Assembly (NCBI RefSeq): GCF_021864535.1
Contig: NZ_JAKJIC010000014.1
Span: 1-64,000, forward strand
Length of the DNA: 64,000 nucleotides
Source: Oryzibacter oryziterrae
GTDB lineage: Bacteria; Pseudomonadota; Alphaproteobacteria; Rhizobiales; Pleomorphomonadaceae
Direction of reading: 5' to 3'
Shown here: positions 19,054 to 28,793 of the stretch, piece after piece
Position numbering within the stretch: the stretch's first letter is position 1
Layout of the letters: each line of letters starts with the position of its first letter
Notes under the pieces: model-generated
The model's input: only the letters and a program-made list of their open reading frames with translations
Told to the model about the DNA's origin: nothing
The model's database searches: none
Program-made: the position numbers and the translations under genes

Positions 19054-19539
19054 GGAACTATTCCGCCTAACAGTGCCTGCCCACCACCCGATGCTGAACA
19101 AAGCATAGCAAATTTTGTGTCTGTCGTCCGCGTGAAAAACGTTTCTTGCATGTTATGCGTGTAAGCCTCTTCAGAAAACGTTCAGCAGGTTGACCATTCG
19201 ACAGAGGATTTCTTGCGGGTAACGGCAGAAAAACGATGCGAATCTCTGCCACTATAATCCCAATTGCGGGAGAGTGTGCGGGTGTTTACCAAATCCGTCA
19301 AGAATCTGGACCGGACGATCGGAGCTTCCGCTCCGAAAAAGACGAGTGCATATGTGACCGGCTCTGGCGATCGCCGTTGCGCCGGATAGGCGCGGCAAGC
19401 GGCTGCGTCGATCCCAAGGTGTCCATGCGCGATCAACACCAGACGAAGCTCAGACGTCACTGATCACACGGGCCGCACGATCCTGCGCGCCCGGGCAATG
19501 CATGTTGTGGTCTTGGGGAAAGCGTCAGTTCGCCTCGCG
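19054..19539. other. Gene-free stretch
   Basis: About 490 bases without a supported gene. Overlapping frames at 19182-19460 (minus) and 19236-19463 (plus) have no ribosome binding site or recognisable composition. The left third is AT-richer and probably carries the promoter of the small membrane protein. The right edge holds an inverted repeat at 19526-19557. Confidence 0.4.
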
Positions 19540-19557
19540 TCAGCGGGAGGCGAACTG
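19526..19557 (-). terminator. Hairpin overlapping the DUF882 stop codon
   Basis: CAGTTCGCCTC (19526-19536) and GAGGCGAACTG (19547-19557) form an 11-bp perfect inverted repeat around the stop codon at 19540-19542. On the minus strand only CTTTCCCC follows, so it is a weak terminator candidate or an mRNA-stabilising 3' structure. Confidence 0.4.
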
Positions 19558-21309
19558 GTTGTCGGGCAGGAACTCGACGATGTCGTTGGGCGGCGTCACC
19601 TTGCCGGCGAAATGGGTCGCGGTCATGTCGCCATAGGGACGGGCGCCAAAGGAGGCGCTGGCGACCATGACAGGAGCGGCAAACAAGGGTGCCAGGTTCC
19701 GCTGGTTGGGGTGAGCCAACCGCGCGAAGGCGCCCCAATAGACCGACTGGCTGCCATCGAGCAGCGACGGGCTGCCGTCGCTGGTGGCGAGCGGGGCTTC
19801 GATATTGCCACCGAACATATCGGCCTTGCTGTCTGCCAGGGCCGACAGGGAGGCGGGACCGCCGGCGTCGAGACCGCGAACCAGCGGCTGCGGAGCCGCG
19901 GCCGGGCCGGTGAGGGAGGCCATCTGGACCGGAAGCCTGGGCTTGACCGGTGCAGGCTTCGGAGCGGCCACCGGGTCGGCGAAGGACAGCGCCGTTGCAG
20001 GCGACTGTGCCTCGGGGGCGGGCGCGGTGTCATGCGCCACTTCGGCCAGCGCCATCTGTGCGGCGATGGCGTCATTGCGCGGGTTGACCAGCGGACGCGG
20101 AGCCGGAGCCTCGGCAGAGGCGAGCGTCACCTCGGGCATGTCAGGCTTTTGCGGCGGCAGCACCGGCGGGACGGCGAGGGCAACTGTTGTTGCCACGTCG
20201 GCGTCGCCGAGCGAATCCGGACGGGCGAGCGGCAGCGGCGGAATATCGGCGCTGGCCATCTGGAAGGGCACCGACTGCGCGGCGGAGGCCGGCAAGGTGG
20301 CGTCGGCCAGCGATGTGACATTCTGCTGCGGCCGTTCCGGCGCAGGCAGCGGCCGAGGCGCGAAGGCGGCGACAAGGACGGGCTGTGCAGCCGGAGCTGC
20401 TGCGGGGGCGGCGGCGATCGCCGGAGCCGGCGTGTTGACCTGCGGCGCTGCGGCCACCGCGACCGGAGCCGCGGGCTTGGCCGGCTTGGCGCTCACCGGA
20501 ACGCTATCGTCATCGGCCGCGCCGATTTCGGCGGAATCGTCTTCATTGCCGCCGAAGAGCATGGCGAGCAGGCCGCCGCTGCGCTTGCCAGAACCGCTGT
20601 CGGCCATCATCGTTGTCGACTGGCCGCCGCGCTTCTTCTGAATTTCTGCGAGCGCCTGCTGATAGCCGGGGAGCGGCTTGCCGTCGGCGGGGATGTGAGC
20701 GGTCTTGCCGTCCGGGAACAGGCTGACGAGCTGGGTCCGGGTCATGCGCGGCCAGGCACGCACATTGCCGACGTCGATATGGACGAAGGGGCTGTTGGCG
20801 TTGGGATACCAGCCGACACCGCCATTCTGCAGCTTGATGCCGATGGCGCGGATGGTGTTGACCGACACGCCGGGAATGTTGAGGTCCATGGCACGGCCGA
20901 GCGTGTGCTGGCTGTGCTCGGCCACGGCCGATGAACGCGACCGCAGCATGTTGTTGGTGGCCAGCGAACGGTAGCCGCAGACGACGTGCAGCGGCTGGCG
21001 CGCACCGGTCTTCTGGTAGACTTCCCATACCGCATCGAACAGGCGCGGATCCATCTTGATCACTTCATTGCGACGCCAGTCGCGCAGGAAGCGATTGAGC
21101 TCGGCCAAGGCCGAGGGAATGTAGCGACCATCCTTCTTGAAGGTGATGGTCAGCCGTTCCTTGGTGTGAATGTTGTAAAGGTCGAGCGTACGGGTCTCTG
21201 CTGCGGCGACCGAGGTCATGGCGGCGAAGATGCAGGCAGCACCAAAGGCGGCACCGATAATCCTGTTGCCCAGAGTACGCGGGCCGAACGCAACGTTATC
21301 CGTGCGCAT
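19540..21309 (-). CDS. DUF882 / M15-like murein peptidase with long C-terminal tail
   Basis: A 589-residue exported protein from the ATG at 21309; a TTG at 21387 would add 26 residues. A signal segment (IIGAAFGAACIFAAMTSVAAA) leads into a DUF882 (YcbK-like, peptidase M15) domain at about 40-210. The metal-binding pattern is visible as SQHTLGRAMDLNIPG (H..D) and PFVHIDVGNVRAWPRM (HxD), together with CGYRSLATN. It probably trims peptidoglycan or is a derivative of such an enzyme. After about residue 225 comes an Ala/Pro/Val-rich tail of about 365 residues, far longer than the 180-residue E. coli homologue. The next upstream gene on the strand is an L,D-transpeptidase. Confidence 0.86.
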   Translation of the reverse strand: MRTDNVAFGPRTLGNRIIGAAFGAACIFAAMTSVAAAETRTLDLYNIHTKERLTITFKKDGRYIPSALAELNRFLRDWRRNEVIKMDPRLFDAVWEVYQKTGARQPLHVVCGYRSLATNNMLRSRSSAVAEHSQHTLGRAMDLNIPGVSVNTIRAIGIKLQNGGVGWYPNANSPFVHIDVGNVRAWPRMTRTQLVSLFPDGKTAHIPADGKPLPGYQQALAEIQKKRGGQSTTMMADSGSGKRSGGLLAMLFGGNEDDSAEIGAADDDSVPVSAKPAKPAAPVAVAAAPQVNTPAPAIAAAPAAAPAAQPVLVAAFAPRPLPAPERPQQNVTSLADATLPASAAQSVPFQMASADIPPLPLARPDSLGDADVATTVALAVPPVLPPQKPDMPEVTLASAEAPAPRPLVNPRNDAIAAQMALAEVAHDTAPAPEAQSPATALSFADPVAAPKPAPVKPRLPVQMASLTGPAAAPQPLVRGLDAGGPASLSALADSKADMFGGNIEAPLATSDGSPSLLDGSQSVYWGAFARLAHPNQRNLAPLFAAPVMVASASFGARPYGDMTATHFAGKVTPPNDIVEFLPDNQFASR

Positions 21310-21666
21310 CACCGGAACCGAAGACGGCTCACCGGTGCCTGTGGCGCGGATTCGAAGGGAATTCTTGGAAGAACGAAACTGTGTCAAGCGAGTCTGCCTG
21401 GAAATGGGGTTAAGCCCAGCCTTTCGGCATTATTGCGACCAACCATTAAGCAACGGTTTACCGTAACCGTCGCAACCGCGTCCAAATTCCTCTGCTCATG
21501 CTGCCCTGAAGCACGTCCCCCGAGCGTGGCGCCACAATACAGGCGTTGCCCGAAAACGCCAAGTGCGTAGTTTGGGAGATGCAAAACGCGAAAAATCCGG
21601 CCTCGTCACGCAGGGCGACCCGCGGGCAAAGCCAGATTCATCGAGCATTATGAGGGATTTACCTGA
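21310..21666. other. Promoter region of the DUF882 gene
   Basis: No gene seen. It contains TTAA-GCAACGG-TTTACC (21446-21461), which has the spacing of a CtrA box with one mismatch per half. The distal part (21540-21660) has no recognised signal. Confidence 0.45.
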
Positions 21667-23343
21667 TCAGGTGTCGGAGATCCCAAGCGCGGCCTTGATC
21701 TTGCGGACGTGGCCGTAGATGTCGTCCCAGGTTTTCACATTGCCCTGGTCATCCACAGCGACGGTGAAATAGGCAATGTGAACCTGAAGGTGGGTGGCGA
21801 TGTCCACGCGCTGCTCAGGCCCGCCAAACAGGGACTCGAGCCTGGGCACATTCCAGTTGGGATCGCCCTCGAGGACTGCGCTGGCAAAGGACATGGGGTC
21901 GTCAACGCGGACGCAGCCGTGGCTGAAGGCGCGAACGTCGCGGCCGAACAATTTGCGCGACGGCGTGTCGTGCAGGTAGACGGCGTGCTGATTGGGGAAC
22001 ATGAACTTGATGTGGCCGAGCGCGTTGGCTTCGCCGGGCACCTGGCGGATGCCGACCGCCTTCACCGCATTCTCGTCCCAGATCACGGTGGCCGGATCGA
22101 TCACCTGACCGTTCCAGGTGGCCTCATAGCCGTGGCGGGCGAAATAGCCGGCCGGATCGGCCTGGATGTCCGGCAGCATTTCCTTGATCTTGATGGACTG
22201 CGGCACGTTCCAGTAGGGATTGACCACGAGATACTGCATCTCGCCCGAGAAGATCGGCGTCTGGTTGGTGACCTTGCCGACGACGACGCGGGCTTCATGC
22301 ACCTGCGTGCCATGACGGAACACGCGGACCATGAACTCGGGCACGTTGACGAAGACATAGTCGCGGCTCAGATCGCGCGGCATCCAGCGCCACATCTCCA
22401 TGTTGGCGATGATGTCGCTTTCGATGTTCTGGCTGGCGGCGTTGATGATGCCGAGTGTGCGCGGTCCGACAACGCCGTCCGGCGTGAGATTGTTCTCGGT
22501 CTGGAAGGCCTCGACCGCCTGCACAAGCGCGTCGTCGTAGACGAGCACCTGGGTCGGGTCGGTCTGGTCGGGCAGCCTGAAGCGGGTGCGCAGGGCGGGC
22601 ACGCCGACGTCGGACATGCCGGGCTTGATGGTCTTGGCAAGCGCAACCGGCGGCGGGGGCGTCGCGTGGTCAGCGGCACGCCATTCGGCGAGCTTGGCCT
22701 TGAGGCGCTTGAACTGCGGATTGGGTGGGTTGAAGCCGTCGAGTGCGGTGTCGACATCGGCGGCGTTCAGCGCGGCATAGAGCGCGTCCTGCGCCTTGAT
22801 GCGCTGCGGCTTGCGGGTGATGTCCTTGTAGATCTGCGAGGGGACGATCTGGCCACCGGACGCCTGCTCGGCGAAAGTGACGAGGGCGAGCGACAGCTTG
22901 GCTTCCTCGGTGGCGAGCGCGGTGGCGTCGCTGCCGGCAGCCGCCTTGAAGGCCGGGTCGGGCAGCGTGAAGCTTGCCGGGTTCAGGCCGTCTTCCGCGG
23001 CGCGGCCGATGCGGGCGATGATCGCCTGGGCCTTGGTGGAGAAATGATCCCCTTCGACCCAGAGCGGCAGGTTGCCGCGGTCCTGGTAGAACCTGGCAAT
23101 GGCCTCATAGCGGCGCTTGGTGTCTCCGGTCGCCTTGGCCTGATCGGTGCTGAGCAGGGCTGCAATGGCTTCGGGCACGGTGGCCGGCTGGGCCTGCTCG
23201 ACGGGGGCAGCCTGATCGATGATCGTCTCGACGGCCGGGGCAGGCGCGGTCGGCGCCTGGGCCAGAGCGGCAATCGGCAGGCTGGCGCAGAGGGCGGCCA
23301 GAGCCAGGGAAGACAGCAGGGACTTTTTCAGCGAAGGCTTCAT
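21667..23343 (-). CDS. L,D-transpeptidase, YcbB-like
   Basis: A 558-residue exported enzyme (ATG at 23343; another ATG at 23361). A signal peptide (LKKSLLSSLALAALCASLPIAALA) is followed by an Ala/Pro stretch, an N-terminal scaffold domain (about 80-270, YQDRGNLPLWVEGDHFS), a PG_binding_1 domain (AVEAFQTENNLTPDGVVGPRTLG) and the YkuD catalytic domain with SHGCVRVDDP carrying the nucleophilic Cys. It forms 3-3 cross-links in peptidoglycan or attaches proteins. Architecture and length match YcbB/LdtD. It lies between the DUF882 gene and a sigma-54 regulator, all on the same strand. Confidence 0.92.
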   Translation of the reverse strand: MKPSLKKSLLSSLALAALCASLPIAALAQAPTAPAPAVETIIDQAAPVEQAQPATVPEAIAALLSTDQAKATGDTKRRYEAIARFYQDRGNLPLWVEGDHFSTKAQAIIARIGRAAEDGLNPASFTLPDPAFKAAAGSDATALATEEAKLSLALVTFAEQASGGQIVPSQIYKDITRKPQRIKAQDALYAALNAADVDTALDGFNPPNPQFKRLKAKLAEWRAADHATPPPPVALAKTIKPGMSDVGVPALRTRFRLPDQTDPTQVLVYDDALVQAVEAFQTENNLTPDGVVGPRTLGIINAASQNIESDIIANMEMWRWMPRDLSRDYVFVNVPEFMVRVFRHGTQVHEARVVVGKVTNQTPIFSGEMQYLVVNPYWNVPQSIKIKEMLPDIQADPAGYFARHGYEATWNGQVIDPATVIWDENAVKAVGIRQVPGEANALGHIKFMFPNQHAVYLHDTPSRKLFGRDVRAFSHGCVRVDDPMSFASAVLEGDPNWNVPRLESLFGGPEQRVDIATHLQVHIAYFTVAVDDQGNVKTWDDIYGHVRKIKAALGISDT

Positions 23344-23480
23344 ATTGCTCACCGGAGGCATTCCGAGAGCAGCTCGACGCCGCTCCCCGTCCGGAATGCG
23401 TTAATCAAACCTGTTGTCGGTTGGCGACTCGCCCTTTGGCAAGTGTCAACCGCGTGAGAGGGGCTTTTCCACTGCCGTTG

Positions 23481-25046
<1,566 letters not shown>

Positions 25047-25108
25047 TGCGACTGCCTTGATTTGTTTAAGGTTGTGTATCAATTCGGGGCAGTGTGCGGC
25101 GCGATCGG

Positions 25109-25123
25109 TTAAGGCAAGGTTAG
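25109..25123. promoter_or_regulatory. CtrA-like half-site pair upstream of the sigma-54 regulator
   Basis: TTAA-GGCAAGG-TTAG has the 7-base spacing of a CtrA box with one mismatch in the second half. It lies 63 bases before the minus-strand regulator start and 133 bases before the divergent peptidase gene. No experimental support. Confidence 0.3.
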
Positions 25124-25255
25124 TAACGCGCCTTTTTCCGGATTTGGGTTGATTGCTCCACAGGGAACCCAATATTGACAGGTCACGGCCCGGGCCTGCA
25201 GGCTTGGGCGGACCAGTTGAGCGGACGGCCTGTCCGCGCATCCCGGAGTTTCTGC

Positions 25256-27100
25256 ATGTATCGCGCCACCGATCTGCCCGCCTTCCTCGCCTCGCCTGCC
25301 GAACCTGCTGCTGCTGTTGCGGGCGAAAATCTGCCGGAATGGGACCTCAGCGCGCTCTATGCGTCGCAGGATGCGCCGGAGATCGCGGCCGATATCGAGC
25401 AGGCGGCCAAGCTGGCAGAAGCCTTCTCGGCCGACTGCAAGGGGCGGCTGGCGGCGATCGTCGGCAGTGCGAATGGCGGTGCGGCGCTGGCCGATATCGT
25501 TCGCCGCTATGAGGCGCTGCAGGACCTGATGGGCCGGCTGATGTCCTATGCGGGGCTGCGCTATTCGGGCGACACCACCGATCCGGCGCGCGCCAAGTTC
25601 TATGGCGACGTGCAGGAGAAGATCACGGCGATCTCCTCGGGCCTGCTGTTCTTCGAGCTGGAGCTCAACCGCATCGACGACGCCCTGCTCGATGCCGGCT
25701 TTGCCGATCCGGCGCTGGCCCATTACAAGCCCTGGCTCACCGACATCCGTCTCGAGAAGCCCTATCAGCTGGAAGACCGGGTGGAGGAGCTGTTCCACGA
25801 GAAGTCGATCACGTCCTACTCGGCTTGGAACCGGCTGTTCGACGAGACGATCGCCTCGCTGCGCTTCATCGTGGATGGCGAAGAGCTGACCATCGAGCCG
25901 ACCTTGCATCTTCTGCAGGAGAGCGATCCGGCCAAGCGGCAGGCGGCGGCGGAAGCGCTGGGCAAGACCTTCGGCGCCAATATCCGCGTCTTCGCGCGCA
26001 TCACCAACACGCTGGCCAAGGACAAGGAGATTTCCGACCGCTGGCGCGGCTTCAAGGATCTCGCCGACGCGCGGCATCTGTCCAACCGGGTCGAGCGCGA
26101 GGTGGTGGATGCCCTGGTCTCGGCCGTCCAGGCGGCCTATCCGCGGCTCAGCCATCGCTATTACAAGCTGAAGGCCAAGTGGATGGGCAAGGAAGTGATG
26201 CCCTATTGGGATCGCAACGCGCCGCTGCCCGGTGCCGTCAACCGCACGGTTCCCTGGGATGAGGCCAAGTCGACGGTGCTCGACGCCTATGGCCGCTTCA
26301 GCCCGCGCATGGCCGACATCGCCCGGCGCTTCTTTGACGAGAACTGGATCGATGCGCCGGTGCGCCCCGGCAAGGCGCCGGGTGCCTTTGCCCATCCGAC
26401 GGTGCCGTCGGCGCATCCCTTCGTGCTGGTCAACTATCTCGGCCGGACGCGGGACGTGATGACGCTGGCCCATGAGCTCGGCCACGGCGTGCATCAGGTG
26501 CTGGCCGGCCAGCAGGGGGCGCTGATGTCGCAGACGCCGCTGACGCTGGCGGAAACGGCCTCGGTGTTCGGCGAGATGCTGACCTTCCAGTCGCTGCTGG
26601 CCAAGGCGGAAACCAAGGACGAGCGTCGCACCATGCTGGCCTCCAAGGTGGAGGACATGATCAATACCGTGGTGCGCCAGATCGCCTTCTATTCCTTCGA
26701 GCGCAAGGTGCATGCGGCCCGCCGCGAGGGCGAGCTGACGGCCGAGGACATCAACGCCATGTGGTTGAGCGTGCAGGGCGAGAGCCTCGGGCCGGCCATT
26801 TCCTTCGGCCCGGGATACGAGACCTTCTGGACTTATATCCCGCACTTCATCCATTCGCCCTTCTATGTCTACGCCTATGCCTTCGGCGACTGCCTGGTGA
26901 ACTCGCTCTATGCGGTGTTCGAAAAGGCCGAGCCGGGCTTCCAGGACAAGTATTTCGCGCTGCTGGAAGCCGGCGGCACCAAGCATCACAAGGAGCTGCT
27001 GGCACCCTTCGGCCTCGATGCCACCGATCCGTCCTTCTGGCAGATGGGCCTCGGCGTCATCGAACGGATGATCGGCGAGCTTGAGGCGATGGAAGACTGA
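25256..27100 (+). CDS. M3-family oligoendopeptidase F
   Basis: A 614-residue zinc metallopeptidase. The ATG at 25256 follows GGAG at proper spacing. The active site is HELGHGVHQ (about 407-415), with the third ligand in LAETASVFGE further on. The N-terminal helical domain and the substrate-channel motif GPGYETFWTYIPHFIHSPFYVYAYAFG are characteristic of PepF/M3B enzymes. It has no signal peptide, so it is cytosolic and probably degrades short peptides, including signal-peptide remnants. It is divergent from the sigma-54 regulator. Confidence 0.96.
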   Translation: MYRATDLPAFLASPAEPAAAVAGENLPEWDLSALYASQDAPEIAADIEQAAKLAEAFSADCKGRLAAIVGSANGGAALADIVRRYEALQDLMGRLMSYAGLRYSGDTTDPARAKFYGDVQEKITAISSGLLFFELELNRIDDALLDAGFADPALAHYKPWLTDIRLEKPYQLEDRVEELFHEKSITSYSAWNRLFDETIASLRFIVDGEELTIEPTLHLLQESDPAKRQAAAEALGKTFGANIRVFARITNTLAKDKEISDRWRGFKDLADARHLSNRVEREVVDALVSAVQAAYPRLSHRYYKLKAKWMGKEVMPYWDRNAPLPGAVNRTVPWDEAKSTVLDAYGRFSPRMADIARRFFDENWIDAPVRPGKAPGAFAHPTVPSAHPFVLVNYLGRTRDVMTLAHELGHGVHQVLAGQQGALMSQTPLTLAETASVFGEMLTFQSLLAKAETKDERRTMLASKVEDMINTVVRQIAFYSFERKVHAARREGELTAEDINAMWLSVQGESLGPAISFGPGYETFWTYIPHFIHSPFYVYAYAFGDCLVNSLYAVFEKAEPGFQDKYFALLEAGGTKHHKELLAPFGLDATDPSFWQMGLGVIERMIGELEAMED

Positions 27101-27183
27101 GCGCCTGAGCGGAGGGCATCGTGGCGTGGACAGGGGATTTCCGATCCGCTGTCCAGCTGTTGGACGAAACGTTCAACAGGATG

Positions 27184-27212
27184 TTGAATGCCGGGGTCTG
27201 GCTTGTTATACT
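27184..27212 (+). promoter_or_regulatory. Sigma-70-type promoter of the toxin-antitoxin operon
   Basis: TTGAAT (27184-27189) and TATACT (27207-27212) are separated by 17 bases. The -10 lies inside the large palindrome at 27193-27236 and the -35 inside TTCAAC-N5-GTTGAA (27172-27188), so a bound repressor would exclude RNA polymerase. Confidence 0.7.
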
Positions 27213-27236
27213 GAATGTATAACGAAGCCAGACCCC
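27193..27236. promoter_or_regulatory. 44-base palindromic operator of the AbrB/Doc pair
   Basis: Outer arms GGGGTCTGGCTT (27193-27204) and AAGCCAGACCCC (27225-27236) pair perfectly. Inner arms GTTATA (27205-27210) and TATAAC (27218-27223) pair around CTGAATG, with one unpaired G at 27224. It ends 11 bases before the antitoxin start. AbrB-type antitoxins bind DNA as symmetric dimers, so this is very likely the autoregulatory site. Confidence 0.75.
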
Positions 27237-27247
27237 GCAGGTGCGCC

Positions 27248-27472
27248 ATGAAGCTCGAAGTCAAGAAGATCGGCAACTCCACCGGCTTGATCCTGCCGAA
27301 GGAGCTGATGAACCGGCTCAATCTGCAGCAGGGGGACTGGCTGCATGTCTCGGAACTGCCTGATCGTACGCTGCAGATAACGCCCTATGACCCTGATCAT
27401 GAGGCCGCACTCAAGATCGCGCGCGATCTCTTCAAGGAGTACCAGGACACCTTCAAGGCGCTCGCCAAATGA
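27248..27472 (+). CDS. AbrB/MazE-family antitoxin
   Basis: A 74-residue swapped-hairpin DNA-binding protein. MKLEVKKIGNSTGLILPKEL is the AbrB/MazE signature, followed by NLQQGDWLHVSELPD. The C-terminus (DHEAALKIARDLFKEYQDTF) would be the toxin-binding helix. Start chosen at the ATG at 27248; an earlier in-frame ATG at 27215 lies within the operator. It overlaps the toxin gene by four bases (ATGA), so the two are translationally coupled. The partner is Doc-like rather than MazF-like, a recombined pairing. Confidence 0.92.
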   Translation: MKLEVKKIGNSTGLILPKELMNRLNLQQGDWLHVSELPDRTLQITPYDPDHEAALKIARDLFKEYQDTFKALAK

Positions 27473-27858
27473 GTGAGCCCAAATGGATATCTCGGGAACT
27501 TGCCCTGATGATCCACGGCGAGCAGCTTGCGATATTCGGCGGCGCCCCCGGACTGCGCGACGCTGGATTGCTTGAGTCGGCATTGGACCGTCCAAGGAAC
27601 AAGTGGGCCTATGGCGTCGAGGAGCTGCCTGAGCTTGCAGGCGCCTATGCCTTCGGGCTTGCGCGCAATCATCCGTTCATTGATGGCAACAAGCGTGCGG
27701 CCTTTGCCTGCATGATGGTGTTCCTGCGCTGGAACGGCATTCAGTTTCGTCCATCGCCGCTGGAGGCAACCGCGGCAATCATGGCCCTTGCAGCCGGTGA
27801 GGTGGATGAGGACGGACTGGTTCGCTGGCTTCAGGATCGCCTTGCGGCGCAAGGCTAG
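27469..27858 (+). CDS. doc: Fic/Doc-family death-on-curing toxin
   Basis: A 129-residue Fic-fold toxin. The motif HPFIDGNKRAAFA is the Doc form of the Fic motif HxFx(D/E)GNxxR, with the catalytic His and phosphate-binding Asn/Lys/Arg. Doc of phage P1 phosphorylates EF-Tu rather than AMPylating, and the K in GNKR is a Doc trait. The upstream block GAPGLRDAGLLESALDRP is also typical. Length matches P1 Doc (126). It is cytosolic and neutralised by the antitoxin encoded just upstream. Confidence 0.94.
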   Translation: MSEPKWISRELALMIHGEQLAIFGGAPGLRDAGLLESALDRPRNKWAYGVEELPELAGAYAFGLARNHPFIDGNKRAAFACMMVFLRWNGIQFRPSPLEATAAIMALAAGEVDEDGLVRWLQDRLAAQG

Positions 27859-27944
27859 CTGCGGCGGCTTGTACGCATTGTCCCTCATATGATTTTGCGC
27901 TACACAGGAGGCATCGGTGCGACCGTTTCCTGGAGGAGGGGATC

Positions 27945-28079
27945 ATGGCTGCCAAAGAATCGAACGCGATGGACTATGCCGAGCATGAGCGGACCTATGC
28001 CGGCTTCGTCAATCTTTTCAAATATGGCACGATCAGCGTGGTCGTCCTTCTGGTGCTGATGGCGCTGTTCCTGCTTTGA
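27945..28079 (+). CDS. aa3-type cytochrome c oxidase subunit IV
   Basis: A 44-residue membrane protein: a short soluble N-terminus (AMDYAEHERTYAGFVNLFKYG) followed by one membrane helix (about 29-44, ISVVVLLVLMALFLL). The HERTYAGFVNLFKYG block is the signature of the bacterial aa3 oxidase subunit IV (COX4_pro_2). The ATG follows GGAGGAGGGG, an excellent ribosome binding site. The other oxidase genes are not nearby, but this gene is commonly found just upstream of pntA in alphaproteobacteria, as here. A terminator follows, so it is its own unit. Confidence 0.9.
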   Translation: MAAKESNAMDYAEHERTYAGFVNLFKYGTISVVVLLVLMALFLL

Positions 28080-28793
28080 GGGCTGGACACTTCGGGCTTT
28101 GGCTTCGCAGATCTTTCAAAGGCGTCGGACCTGCCGGTCCGGCGCCTTTGGTTCATTTGACTCCCGATAGCGCGGACATTTGGCACGCGATATCCGTGTG
28201 GGCGCTTGCCAGGCCGGTGAGTGACGCGGCGGATTGTGCGCGGGCGACCTCAGAATGCTGGTGGCGGAGGGGATCGCTCTTGAGACAACTGCCTTGCGTC
28301 TGGCGCAAGAGCTGCCCTTTTTCGAGGCACTTTTTCGAGCTTTTCCTGAGTGCTAACTATCAGAAACTAAAGCGATTTAGGGCGATATACATGCCTGATG
28401 CATGCGTAGTGCATCCATCGGTATAAGGTCGTGCACCCATTCGTAGTCTCCCCATTTCGTAAATCGATCTTTTGTGCTCATTGTCGCATGTGGAGCTTTG
28501 CGGTAAACGATTTCAGGGTCGGAATCGGCGGGGTGCACAGCCGAAACAGGAGTGATTGCGCGGGGTTGCGCAGCGGGCGGGCCAGCGAGGGGCGTTGTCA
28601 GGCGGATGGCCGCTTCGTGCAAGTTGCGTAAGGGGCGAGACGTATGCCGGCTGTCAGTAACCGTCTGATGTATAAGTATTTCCTGAAGTCCGTGAACTGA
28701 GAATCTGAGGCGCCGGTCGCGTCACGCGAACTTGGCACCGGCATGAGATGTGTTGGTTTCCATGGTGGCAATCTTCAACTTGGCGAGAGCGTC
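28080..28793. other. Long intergenic region upstream of pntA
   Basis: More than 700 bases. It holds the terminator at 28118-28149 at the left. The rest has no gene with a ribosome binding site or recognisable protein; frames across 28076-28631 look accidental. Base composition drops towards AT at 28340-28420 and 28650-28690, where promoters could lie. I see no riboswitch. Confidence 0.4.
28118..28149 (+). terminator. Terminator after the oxidase subunit IV gene
   Basis: AAAGGCGTCGGACC (28118-28131) pairs with GGTCCGGCGCCTTT (28136-28149) over 14 positions with one G-U wobble, loop TGCC. It ends in TTT and GGTTCATTT follows. It lies 38 bases past the stop codon. Confidence 0.82.

Noticed and set aside
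19182-19463. Two overlapping open frames on opposite strands
   Set aside because: Neither has a ribosome binding site or recognisable protein, so the interval was recorded as gene-free.
25109-26989. 626-codon minus-strand open frame opposite the M3 peptidase gene
   Set aside because: The peptidase on the plus strand is unambiguous; the reverse frame has no family features.
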